Shown here: piece after piece, positions 6,841 to 15,309 of the stretch
How positions within the stretch are numbered: position 1 is the stretch's first letter
How the letters are laid out: each line of letters opens with the position of its first letter
Source of the DNA: Acidobacteriaceae bacterium
GTDB taxonomy: Bacteria > Acidobacteriota > Terriglobia > Terriglobales > Acidobacteriaceae
Length of the DNA stretch: 64,000 nucleotides
Direction of reading: 5' to 3'
Assembly: GCA_003134995.1 (NCBI GenBank)
Contig: PLDC01000025.1
Coordinates: forward strand, 368,882-432,881
The notes under the pieces: generated by a model
Told to the model about the DNA's origin: nothing
The model's input: the letters and a program-made list of their open reading frames with translations, nothing else
Database searches by the model: none
Made by a program: the position numbers and the translations under genes

Positions 6841-9426
6841 ATGAACGATTTCTCCATTATCGGCAAGCCCACCGCGATGGTCGACGCGGCGGAAAAGACT
6901 ACTGGCGCCGGCAAGTACACTGACGATCTCAGTGTGCCCGGCATGCTGGTCGGAAAGATTCTGCATTCGCCCTATCCGCATGCGCGCATCAAGGCCATCA
7001 ACACCAGCCGCGCTGAGAAACTCGAAGGCGTCGTCGCCGTCGCGACCGGGAAAGACGCGCCTAATCCGTATGGAATCCTTCCGGTCGGCCACGATGAGTA
7101 CCCGCTCGCTCTCGACAAGGTACGTTACGTTGGCGATAACGTTGCGTGCGTGGCTGCTGTTTCTGAAGCCATTGCTGAGAAGGCGCTGGAACTGATCGAT
7201 GTGGAATACGAACTTCTGCCTGCGTACTTCGATCCCGAAGAATCAATGAAGGCGCAGACCGATCTTATTCACGACAACAAACCCAACAATCTGGAAAAGG
7301 ATTATCATCACGCGTTTGGCGATCCTGACAAGGGTTTTGCCGAAGCGGATCACATCGCTGAAGCGCGCTTCATTGCGAATGAAGTTACGCATGCCGCAAT
7401 GGAGCCTCACTCCACCTTGTCGTCGTTCGAACTTGATCCGCATACGGGTAAGCTCGGGCGGTTGACCGTTTGGTCCTCCACGCAAGTTCCGTATTACTTG
7501 CAGCACAAGCTGTCTCTGGTGCTGGAAATGCCAATGGCGCAGATTCGCGTAATCAAGCCGCTGGTGGGCGGAGGATTCGGTGGAAAGAGCGAAGTGATCC
7601 CACTCGAAATCATCGCTGCGGTTGCGGCGCGCAAGGCGCAAGCGCCAGTGAAAATTACTTACACGCGCGAAGAAGTATTCTGGGCGCATCGCGGGCGTCC
7701 GCGCACCATCATCGATCTGAAAACGGGAATTACAAATGATGGCCGCATTACCTGCGTCAAGGCTCGCGTAGTGCAGGATGGCGGCGCCTACTGCTCGTAC
7801 GGCGTGGTCACGATTCTTTATTCCGGAGCGTTGCTCGGCGCGCTCTATGACATTCCGAACATTCAATACGACGGTTACCGCGTGCTGACCAACAAGCCTG
7901 CGTGCGGAGCCATGCGCGGCCACGGCACCGTTAACGTGCGCTTCGCCTTCGAATCGCAGTTGGATGAACTCGCTGCGAAGATTGCGATGGATCCAGCGGA
8001 GATACGGCAGCGCAATCTGCTGAAGCCGCCGTGCATCACGGTGAACGGCTTGCGTGTGCAGAGTTACGGACTGCCGGAGTGCATCGAGAAGACGGTTGAG
8101 CGCTCGGGTTGGAAGCAGCGCCACGGCAAGTTGCCCAAGGGACGCGGTCTTGGGATCGCTTGCAGCCATTATGTGAGCGGGGCGGCGAATTCGATCATCC
8201 GCTCCGACATGCCGCACTCCACGGTTAACATCAAGATCGACCGCGATGGCGGAGTTGTCGTCTATACAGGTGCGTCCGAAATCGGCCAGGGATCGGACAC
8301 GATGACCGCGCAGGTCGCTGCGGAAGTGTTGGGATGCTCGCTGGCACGCGTGAGAGTGATTGCGGCCGACACCGACCTCACGCCGATTGATATTGGATCG
8401 TATTCCAGTCGAGTGACCTTCATGGCCGGTAACGCGACTTTGCGCTCGGCGGAAGATGTGAAGAAAAGAATCGCGGCGGCTGCTGCGAAAAAAATGAATT
8501 GCGCCGCGGAGGAACTGGTCTTCCGCGATGATGTGGTCTTCAAGAAGGGAAGCGCGCCACCGCCCGCGAAGCGAGATCAAGCCGAAGAAGTCGAAGTCAC
8601 GCAGGCCGGTGCGTCGGTCAGCGGGCGCGTGGAAGGGCAGATTCTGCGCGGTTCTTTGCAGCAGAAGCGCAAAGACGAAGGTCCGAAAGAGTGGATGACG
8701 TTCGAAGAAGCTGTGGTCGCGGCCATCGATTTCCACGGAGCGCTCACCGGCACTGGCTCCTACGCTCCTCCGCCGGAGGCACGCGGCGGCAAACACAAAG
8801 GTGGAGGCGTGGGTCCGTCGCCTGCATATTCTTATTCGGCGCAAGTCGCCGAAGTCAGCGTCGACGAAGACACCGGCGAAGTGACAGTGCATAAGGTGTG
8901 GGCCGCGCACGATTGCGGACGCGCGCTGAATCCGGTGTCGGTCGAAGGTCAGATCATCGGCTCGGTGTGGATGGGCATGGGGCAGGCGCTGACGGAAGAA
9001 ATGATTTGGAAAGACGGCATGCTGATGAATGCCGGAATGCTCGAATACCGCAGTCCGTCTTCAGTGGAGTCGCCTGAAGTTGAACCCATCATCGTGGAGA
9101 GCATCGACCCCGAAGGTCCGTTCGGTGCCAAGGAATGCAGCGAAGGATCGCTGGCGGCGACGATCCCGGCAATCTCGAATGCGATTTACGATGCGGTTGG
9201 CGTGCGCATGCATGAATCTCCGTTCACGCCGGAGCGTGTGTTGGCGGCGCTGCGGGCGAAGAGAAAAGACAAGGCTTTGAACTTGACCGAGGGTGTTGAC
9301 CCCACCGACCCGACGCGCTTTCGCGAGCATGGTGGATCACTTTGCTTCAAAGGCAAAGGACCGGAGCGGCATGCGCTCGATCCAGCGCGGCGCGAGTCGC
9401 CAGCTGTGACCAGAGGTGCGGATTGA
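6841..9426 (+). CDS. Mo-cofactor subunit, 4-hydroxybenzoyl-CoA reductase/xanthine dehydrogenase family
   Basis: An 861-aa large (alpha) subunit. N-terminal a/b hammerhead domain (GAGKYTDDLSVPGMLVGKIL), then Mo-pterin motifs GGGFGGKSEVIP (residue about 243), GAMRGHGTVNVRF, GASEIGQGSDT, and GPFGAKECSEGS (about 759-770) with the presumed active-site glutamate. HcrA of known 4-hydroxybenzoyl-CoA reductases is, from memory, about 770 aa; the extra length falls in a charged, glycine/proline-rich stretch around residues 570-665 and in the C-terminal tail. Known enzymes reductively remove the ring hydroxyl of 4-hydroxybenzoyl-CoA using reduced ferredoxin; other members hydroxylate substrates. Direction and substrate here are not determined. 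ATG 6841 gives the natural N terminus; no strong Shine-Dalgarno is seen. Confidence 0.88.
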   Translation: MNDFSIIGKPTAMVDAAEKTTGAGKYTDDLSVPGMLVGKILHSPYPHARIKAINTSRAEKLEGVVAVATGKDAPNPYGILPVGHDEYPLALDKVRYVGDNVACVAAVSEAIAEKALELIDVEYELLPAYFDPEESMKAQTDLIHDNKPNNLEKDYHHAFGDPDKGFAEADHIAEARFIANEVTHAAMEPHSTLSSFELDPHTGKLGRLTVWSSTQVPYYLQHKLSLVLEMPMAQIRVIKPLVGGGFGGKSEVIPLEIIAAVAARKAQAPVKITYTREEVFWAHRGRPRTIIDLKTGITNDGRITCVKARVVQDGGAYCSYGVVTILYSGALLGALYDIPNIQYDGYRVLTNKPACGAMRGHGTVNVRFAFESQLDELAAKIAMDPAEIRQRNLLKPPCITVNGLRVQSYGLPECIEKTVERSGWKQRHGKLPKGRGLGIACSHYVSGAANSIIRSDMPHSTVNIKIDRDGGVVVYTGASEIGQGSDTMTAQVAAEVLGCSLARVRVIAADTDLTPIDIGSYSSRVTFMAGNATLRSAEDVKKRIAAAAAKKMNCAAEELVFRDDVVFKKGSAPPPAKRDQAEEVEVTQAGASVSGRVEGQILRGSLQQKRKDEGPKEWMTFEEAVVAAIDFHGALTGTGSYAPPPEARGGKHKGGGVGPSPAYSYSAQVAEVSVDEDTGEVTVHKVWAAHDCGRALNPVSVEGQIIGSVWMGMGQALTEEMIWKDGMLMNAGMLEYRSPSSVESPEVEPIIVESIDPEGPFGAKECSEGSLAATIPAISNAIYDAVGVRMHESPFTPERVLAALRAKRKDKALNLTEGVDPTDPTRFREHGGSLCFKGKGPERHALDPARRESPAVTRGAD

Positions 9427-10406
9427 GCCTTCCACAATTCCGGCTGCTAAGGCCACGCGCGGTTGACGAAGCCGTCGCTTTTCTCTCTAAACATGGGGCG
9501 AACATCCGCGTGCTCGCCGGCGGCACCGACCTGATTCCATCGATGCGGCAAAAGCTGTTTGAGCCGGGTTATGTGCTCGATCTGCGCGGCGTCGCCGAGT
9601 TGCGCGGAATCCGCCCACAAGCCAGCGGAGCGGTCGAAATCGGAGCGCTCACCGCGCTCAGCGCGATCGAGAAATCGCAATACCTTCGCCAGCACTTCCC
9701 CGTGCTCACCGAAGCTACGGCGACCGTGGCATCGCCAGTGCTGCGCAATATGGGCACACTCGGCGGAAATATCTGCCTCGACACGCGCTGCCTCTGGTAC
9801 AACCAGTCGTTAACTTGGCGCAAGGGTTGCGGGTTCTGCATTAAGAAGGATGGTGATCTCTGCCACGTCGCCCCGGGTGGAACGAAATGCTGGGCCGCGT
9901 TTTCCGGAGATACACCGCCGGCGTTGCTTTGTTTGAATGCCGAAATCGAGATCGCAGGTCCAACCGGTTCGCGGCGGATGCCGTTGCAAGAGTTCTACAC
10001 CGGGGACGGAGAAAATTATCGCAAGCTCCTGCCTGACGAACTTGTCGCGCGCGTATTTTTACCTGCAGAATCGGCGGACTATCGCGGCGTCTATCGCAAG
10101 CTGCGGGTTCGCGGATCGATCGACTATCCTTTGGCCGGCGTGGCGGTCGTGATGAAGCGGTCGAACGGGCATGTGTCGGACGCTCGCATCGCAATGACGG
10201 CAGTGAATCCCGCGCCGGTGTTAATACAAAAAGCGGGTGAGATGCTGATCGGAAGGTCGGTTGACGAAGCCTTGGCGGAAGCGGCCGGCGACATGGCAGC
10301 GCGCACAGCCAAGCCTCTGACCACTTCGGCGCTTACCCCCGAGTATCGCCGGGAGATGATTCGGGTCTTCACCAAACGCGCGGTGCTGGCTGCGGCGAAC
10401 AACTAA
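9423..10406 (+). CDS. FAD/4Fe-4S subunit of 4-hydroxybenzoyl-CoA reductase type
   Basis: A 327-aa medium (beta) subunit. FAD-binding motifs are VLAGGTDLIPSMRQ (about residues 30-43) and NMGTLGGNICLDTRC (109-123). Between the FAD domain halves is an insert with cysteines C123, C136, C139, C147 and C156 (RKGCGFCIKKDGDLCHVAPG). 4-Hydroxybenzoyl-CoA reductase beta is known for a unique [4Fe-4S] cluster; the four ligands I remember (C122, C138, C146, C155) have exactly the spacing of C123, C139, C147 and C156 here. This extra cluster distinguishes the hcr type from other xanthine dehydrogenase relatives. The start is a TTG at 9423 whose bases overlap the TGA of the alpha gene, giving SLPQFRLLRP; the next gene also overlaps by one base. 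Translational coupling is likely. Confidence 0.88.
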   Translation: MSLPQFRLLRPRAVDEAVAFLSKHGANIRVLAGGTDLIPSMRQKLFEPGYVLDLRGVAELRGIRPQASGAVEIGALTALSAIEKSQYLRQHFPVLTEATATVASPVLRNMGTLGGNICLDTRCLWYNQSLTWRKGCGFCIKKDGDLCHVAPGGTKCWAAFSGDTPPALLCLNAEIEIAGPTGSRRMPLQEFYTGDGENYRKLLPDELVARVFLPAESADYRGVYRKLRVRGSIDYPLAGVAVVMKRSNGHVSDARIAMTAVNPAPVLIQKAGEMLIGRSVDEALAEAAGDMAARTAKPLTTSALTPEYRREMIRVFTKRAVLAAANN

Positions 10407-11248
10407 TGATCACCGACTGCCACATCCACATCCAGCCGATGGAGATGTTCAAGCCTCACGCGCTGGAACTCATGAAAAAGAAGCGGCCGAACTTCGAGCA
10501 GATTGCCGAGTTTTGCCGTTCGCCTAAGTCGTTCCTGAAATATCTCGACGCCTGTGGCATCGACCGCGCGGTGCTGATCAACTACGTTGCGCCCGAGGTA
10601 ATCGGTTTCACGAACGGTGTGAATCAGTTTGTCGCAGACTACGTGAAGGAAGATCCCAAGCGGTTGCTTTCTTGTGGCAGCCTGCATCCGCGGCACACCA
10701 CGAATGTCCTTGCCGATATGGAACAGATTCTGCGGCTTGGAATCCGCATGATCAAGATTCATCCCCCGCACCAGCTTTTGTTTCCCAACGACTATCTGAA
10801 CGGCGTGAAGGAACTGGAGATAATTTACCGAGCCGCTGAGGCCAATGGTGTGCCGGTGATGTTTCACACGGGAACGTCCATCTTTCCTGGCGCGCGAAAC
10901 AAATATGGAGATCCGATGTACGTCGATGACGTGGCCGTCGATTTCCCCAAACTGAAAATTCTGCTTGCGCACGGCGGCCGTCCGCTCTGGATGCAGACCG
11001 CGTTTTTTCTCATTCGACGTCATCCTAATGTCTATCTCGACATTAGTGGCATTCCGCCTGCGGCTTTGCTCAAGTACTTTCCGCGCCTCGAGGAGATTGC
11101 TCACAAGACTCTATTCGGCACAGACTGGCCGGGCCCAGGCGTGCCGGACATCAAAAAGAATCTCGATGAATTCCGCGCGTTGCCGCTGACGGAAAACCTT
11201 CAGCAGCAGATTCTCAGCAAGACGGCACTGAGCATCTGGCCCGCTTGA
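10406..11248 (+). CDS. Amidohydrolase family 2 (ACMSD-like) protein
   Basis: A 280-aa TIM-barrel metal-dependent hydrolase of the amidohydrolase-2 family. Metal-site motifs are DCHIHI at the N terminus, KIHPP, MFHTGT, LLAHGG and FGTDWPG with the terminal-strand aspartate. Relatives include aminocarboxymuconate semialdehyde decarboxylase and 2-pyrone-4,6-dicarboxylate hydrolase, so hydrolysis or decarboxylation of a ring-derived acid is plausible. The ATG overlaps the beta-subunit stop (TAATG), so it belongs to the molybdenum hydroxylase operon and probably to the same pathway. It is the last gene of the cluster; a convergent gene follows 22 bp later. Confidence 0.82.
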   Translation: MITDCHIHIQPMEMFKPHALELMKKKRPNFEQIAEFCRSPKSFLKYLDACGIDRAVLINYVAPEVIGFTNGVNQFVADYVKEDPKRLLSCGSLHPRHTTNVLADMEQILRLGIRMIKIHPPHQLLFPNDYLNGVKELEIIYRAAEANGVPVMFHTGTSIFPGARNKYGDPMYVDDVAVDFPKLKILLAHGGRPLWMQTAFFLIRRHPNVYLDISGIPPAALLKYFPRLEEIAHKTLFGTDWPGPGVPDIKKNLDEFRALPLTENLQQQILSKTALSIWPA

Positions 11249-11270
11249 TCTTTACTTATCTTGATCTGCC

Positions 11271-11615
11271 TTATTTTGGTTTCCACAACCCGATCGTGTT
11301 GCCCTCCAAATCGGCGAACCAGGCGAATGTTCCCGTGGGAATTTCAACCGGAGGAACTACCGTCTTGCCGCCCAGTTTCCCGACCTTGTCCAGATATCCC
11401 TGCACATCATCCACCTGCACATAGAAGGTCGTGTAGTGATAAGGTTCATGACCCAGAACGCTGATGTGGCCCTGAATGCCGCTCTCCGCGCCGGTATTGA
11501 TCATGGTTGCCGGGCCCATGGATTGCATGTTCCAGCCGAAGAGGCCGGAGAAAAAGTCTGCGGTCTTGGCGCTGTCACGGCAGCCGATTTCGAAGTGAAC
11601 TACGGGTTGTCCCAT
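11271..11615 (-). CDS. VOC-family (glyoxalase/bleomycin-resistance fold) protein
   Basis: A 114-aa single VOC protein. PVVHFEIGCRDSAKTADFFSGLFGW at the N terminus and GTFAWFADLEGNTIGLW at the C terminus mark the two beta-alpha-beta-beta-beta modules. Family members bind a divalent metal through His/Glu; here H8 and a late acidic residue are candidates. The function is not predictable: glyoxalase-like, dioxygenase-like or ligand-binding. The start MGQ at 11615 is chosen because AAGGAGA lies 7 nt before it; an in-frame codon 18 nt upstream is less likely. Confidence 0.8.
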   Translation of the reverse strand: MGQPVVHFEIGCRDSAKTADFFSGLFGWNMQSMGPATMINTGAESGIQGHISVLGHEPYHYTTFYVQVDDVQGYLDKVGKLGGKTVVPPVEIPTGTFAWFADLEGNTIGLWKPK

Positions 11616-11708
11616 GGCGATCTCCTTTTGCAAAATCGGGGGATGATAGCACAGAAGCTTGCGAGGAAAACAATAAGATTTCTCGAGCCAATGGATCTTA
11701 CGGCCGGA

Positions 11709-11740
11709 TAGAAAAGAAAAGCCCGCGCCGAAACGCGGGC
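11709..11740 (-). terminator. Rho-independent terminator of the S46 peptidase gene
   Basis: Read on the minus strand: GCCCGCG, loop TTTCGG, CGCGGGC, then TTTTCTTTTCT. It lies 19-50 nt downstream of the peptidase stop codon at 11759. The 7-bp GC stem and T-rich tail are classic. Confidence 0.85.
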
Positions 11741-11758
11741 CAGCGATCCGCTTGACCC

Positions 11759-13855
11759 TTATTTATCTGCCTTCGCGGCGTCTGCCTTGGTTCCGGAGAG
11801 TTCATCCGCCAGAGCAGTTGCGCCGTAGATCTTGCGCAGCGCTTCCTGAATTCCGCGCGAATCCACGGACACGGCGCGGCTCTGCACTTCGCTATAGGCG
11901 AAGTTGGCCGACAGCGACTCGATGTTGCCATCGAAAATGATGCCCACCACTTCGCCTTGTTTGTTAACCGTAGGCGAGCCGGAGTTGCCGCCAATAATAT
12001 CGGCGGTCGAAACGAAGTTCAGCGGAGTCTTCAGATCAAGCTTCGACTTCGCATTGATCCAACTCTCCGCCAGCTTATAAGGAGGCTCGTTGTTGTGTTC
12101 CGCCGCGTGCTCAAAAGCCCCGCCCATGGTTGTGAAGTATGGGATCTCCTTCCCATTTTCTTTGTAGCCTTTCACCGCACCATAACTCAGGCGCAATGTG
12201 AAGGTTGCATCCGGCGCCTGACTGAAGCCGCTCTGGGCAAAGCGGGCTTTCGCAATGAGCGTTCCATCGAGGCGCACCACGGAGTCGATCTTATCGTCGA
12301 ACTCCTTGCGCAGGGCCAGAGCGTCAGGCTCAATCGCGCGCATGGCGACGATCAGGGGATCGTTGCTCGCCAAGATGGCAGCTTCACCGCCCTCGTAAAG
12401 TTGTTTGCGCACAGCCACATCATCCAGCTTGGTGCCAGCAATTATGTCTTTCGCCGCCTCGGCGGGATTTTTGCCATTCAGTATTTTCTGCACGTCCGGG
12501 TTGTCTTTTCCCAGCGCATCCTGCATTTGGGCCAGTGAATCCGCTAGAAGAACAGTGTCCAGACTCTTGTACACCGGCGCCGGAGAGAACAACTGTTGCT
12601 CGAGCGACGGCAATCCGGAATCGCGGTACTCGCGCATACGTTCGCCGTTAGGCTTGGGCTTCTCCTCTGCCGCACGCACGAGGATGCGCGCGATCTGCGG
12701 CAGGCCAGATGCAAACCCTCGCAGTCGCTCGAGATAATTGAGTTGAAGATAGATGTCGTGTTGCAGCTTCTCGGCCTGCGCAATCTGATCCCAAGGATCG
12801 GGCGTGCTCGAATTCTTCGGGTTCGCCTTATATGCTGCCCGGAGTTTCGCTTCATCGGCGGCCTTTGGGTCCCAAATCGATTTGTCCATTAAGCCGGCTT
12901 CGTATCCCGTAATAGCCTTCTGGCTGTTTTGCAAGCCGAAGATATCTTCTTTAGCGATGCGGGCATTCTCTTCTGACTGCTTGCTGAAGTCCTGCAGCAA
13001 GGCGATGCGGCGCTTCAGCAGTGCGAGCACTGACGGATAGTTCACGTCGCGAGTGAACTCCAATTGCGCCATTGTCTGCATTCGGGCAGTGCTGCCGGGA
13101 TGGCCGGAAACGAAAACTAACTCATCATTCTTCACGCCCGTGCGCGACCAGCGCAGATAATTGTCGAGGTGCGCGGGATGCCCGTCTTCGTAGACGCGGA
13201 AGAATGTGATGTCGAGATCGTAGCGCGGATAGGTGAAGTTGTCGGGATCGCCGCCAAAAAATGCGATGTCAAACTCCGGCGCGAAGACCAGGCGCACATC
13301 CGTGTACTTCTTGTATTTGTAGAGGTTATAAACCTGCCCGGAATAAAAGGTGACCACGTCGCAGCGTAATCCGGTTGAAGTCGAGCAATCTTTTTCGATC
13401 TGTGACATCGCGGCGCGCTGCGCCTGCCCCGCATCGGCAGCCGACATTTCCGCTTTCACTCCGGCATTCACCTTATCGGTTACGTCTTCGATCCCGACCA
13501 GTTGATTCAGTTCTAGATTCGGGCACTTGGCCTCGTCGGCCTGGGTCTTGGCATAGAAGCCGGTCTTGATGTAATCGTGGCCCTCGGTCGAAAGTTGTTG
13601 CACGCACCCTGCGCCAACGTGGTGGTTGGTAAAGGTCAAGCCGTCGGCGGAAACAAACGAACCGGAACCTCCATTGTTAAAGCGCACCGAAGAGAGCCTT
13701 ACGTGGTCAAGCCAGGCTTGCGTTAACTCGAAACCATACTTGGCCTTGATCTTGTCCTTGGGAGCTTCGTTGTAAAGCCACATGCCCTCGTCGGCAGAGG
13801 CCACAGTAGAGAATAAAAAGGACAGGGCAAGGCAAATCGATAAAAAACGCTTCAT
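11759..13855 (-). CDS. S46-family dipeptidyl peptidase (DPP7/DPP11-like)
   Basis: A 698-aa exported serine peptidase. Signal peptide residues 1-21 (MKRFLSICLALSFLFSTVASA, cleavage before DEGMW). The chymotrypsin-like catalytic residues are in TNHHVG (about H79), the DNFTYPRYDLDITFF region (Asp) and GGNSGSPTV (Ser). FDGNIES close to the serine contains a glycine where, as I recall, DPP7 has Gly and the acidic-specific DPP11 has Arg, so a hydrophobic P1 preference is suggested. S46 enzymes release dipeptides from oligopeptides in the periplasm and feed amino-acid catabolism. Start 13855 has GGAGGA 9 nt upstream. It is transcribed alone and ends in a strong terminator. Confidence 0.93.
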   Translation of the reverse strand: MKRFLSICLALSFLFSTVASADEGMWLYNEAPKDKIKAKYGFELTQAWLDHVRLSSVRFNNGGSGSFVSADGLTFTNHHVGAGCVQQLSTEGHDYIKTGFYAKTQADEAKCPNLELNQLVGIEDVTDKVNAGVKAEMSAADAGQAQRAAMSQIEKDCSTSTGLRCDVVTFYSGQVYNLYKYKKYTDVRLVFAPEFDIAFFGGDPDNFTYPRYDLDITFFRVYEDGHPAHLDNYLRWSRTGVKNDELVFVSGHPGSTARMQTMAQLEFTRDVNYPSVLALLKRRIALLQDFSKQSEENARIAKEDIFGLQNSQKAITGYEAGLMDKSIWDPKAADEAKLRAAYKANPKNSSTPDPWDQIAQAEKLQHDIYLQLNYLERLRGFASGLPQIARILVRAAEEKPKPNGERMREYRDSGLPSLEQQLFSPAPVYKSLDTVLLADSLAQMQDALGKDNPDVQKILNGKNPAEAAKDIIAGTKLDDVAVRKQLYEGGEAAILASNDPLIVAMRAIEPDALALRKEFDDKIDSVVRLDGTLIAKARFAQSGFSQAPDATFTLRLSYGAVKGYKENGKEIPYFTTMGGAFEHAAEHNNEPPYKLAESWINAKSKLDLKTPLNFVSTADIIGGNSGSPTVNKQGEVVGIIFDGNIESLSANFAYSEVQSRAVSVDSRGIQEALRKIYGATALADELSGTKADAAKADK

Positions 13856-14098
13856 CGGGCTTCCTCCGGTAGGCTTGGGGGCCGCTACAGCGCTTCGGCG
13901 CACCGCGAACGAACCCTTTACTATACCCTGCGAGAGAAGTTGCTGGCAAAGCGGCGGCCGCGATTAGCCTCTCGCGCACTGAAGTCACCCCAGGCTGTCT
14001 GGAATGTGCGTCTCCTTTCGGGTATAAAAGAAAGTTGCCTTCCCGCGGCCCCTCGCGCGGCTGCGGCAATGGGAATCAAACCAATTAAGCGAGAAACT

Positions 14099-15241
14099 AT
14101 GTCGAGCGTCACCAGCACTTCTGCCCCGAAAGGTCTGGAAGGAATTGTCGCCACCAACTCCAGCATTTGCTACATCGATGGTGACCGCGGCGTTCTTGCC
14201 TATCGCGGCATTGACATTCATGAACTGGCAGACCACTCCAACTTTGAAGAGACTTGCTACCTGCTTTGGTTTGGACGCTTGCCGAAGCCCGGCGAGCTAA
14301 AGGATCTGCAGGAGCGTCTGGCGCAGGAGCGTCACCTCGACCCGGCCATCATTGCGTTTCTTCGCAGCGCTCCGAAGACGGCGTTGCCCATGGATGTGCT
14401 GCGCACGGCGGTTTCAGCGCTCGCCTTCTACGATGCCGACGAGAAGAACAACGATCACGACGCCAATGTTCGCAAGGCCATTCGTCTGACTTCGCAAATC
14501 GCGATGGTGGTTGCCGCCTATGATCGAATTCGCAAGGGCAAGCCGGTCGTCGAACCAGACCGCTCGCTCTCGCATGCCGGGAACTTTTTGCTGCAGTTGA
14601 ATGGGACCAAGCCGTCTTCCACGGCCGAGCGCGCGCTCGATATCGCCCTGATCCTGCACGCTGACCACGAGCTGAACGCGTCGACGTTCGCGGCTCGCGT
14701 GACCGCCGCAACCTTGTCCGATATGCACTCGGCAGTCACCTCGGCCATCGGCGCTCTGAAGGGGCCGCTGCATGGCGGAGCCAACGAAGCTGTGTTCCGC
14801 ATCCTGGAGTCGATCGACCGACAGAAGGCCGACCCTGTCGAGCACGTTCGCGACATGCTTGCGCAAAAGAAAAAAATCCCTGGCTTCGGTCATCGTGTCT
14901 ATCACACTGAAGATCCGCGGGCCACACACCTGCGCGTGATGTCCCGCGATCTAGGCCGTTCCAGCGGTCAGCCGCATTGGTACGAGATGTCGGAGAAAAT
15001 CGAGAACCTCGTAAAGACGGAAAAGAAACTGAACGCCAACGTAGATTTTTACTCCGCTTCCACCTACCACGTGCTGGGTATCGACGAAGATTTGTTCACG
15101 CCAGTATTCGCCGTCTCCCGTATCAGCGGCTGGGCAGCCCACGTCATCGAGCAACTCGACGACAATCGCCTGATTCGTCCGCGGGCTGAGTATCTAGGAC
15201 CTGAATATCCCAACCATTACGTCGCGATGGAAAAACGCTGA
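14099..15241 (+). CDS. Citrate synthase (or 2-methylcitrate synthase)
   Basis: A 380-aa citrate-synthase-fold enzyme condensing acetyl-CoA with oxaloacetate. The catalytic triad is visible: H225 in KGPLHGGANE, H265 in PGFGHRVYHTEDPR and D316 in VDFYSAS. H190 (ADHELNAST) is the oxaloacetate-binding histidine. The length is that of the short type II-like/Bacillus-type group. Sequence alone does not separate it from 2-methylcitrate synthase, but no prpB or prpD neighbours are present. I start at ATG 14099 (MSSVTST); an in-frame ATG 30 nt upstream is possible. Confidence 0.9.
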   Translation: MSSVTSTSAPKGLEGIVATNSSICYIDGDRGVLAYRGIDIHELADHSNFEETCYLLWFGRLPKPGELKDLQERLAQERHLDPAIIAFLRSAPKTALPMDVLRTAVSALAFYDADEKNNDHDANVRKAIRLTSQIAMVVAAYDRIRKGKPVVEPDRSLSHAGNFLLQLNGTKPSSTAERALDIALILHADHELNASTFAARVTAATLSDMHSAVTSAIGALKGPLHGGANEAVFRILESIDRQKADPVEHVRDMLAQKKKIPGFGHRVYHTEDPRATHLRVMSRDLGRSSGQPHWYEMSEKIENLVKTEKKLNANVDFYSASTYHVLGIDEDLFTPVFAVSRISGWAAHVIEQLDDNRLIRPRAEYLGPEYPNHYVAMEKR

Positions 15242-15309
15242 CCGCGTGACAAGTTGCGGAGCCTGATTCCGCCTGTCTTTCACGCGAAAGCAGGTAGAAT
15301 GGTAGAGCG

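Noticed and set aside
7243..8910. 555-codon open frame on the minus strand
   Set aside because: Antisense to the Mo subunit gene. The translation is Arg-rich low-complexity text without motifs.
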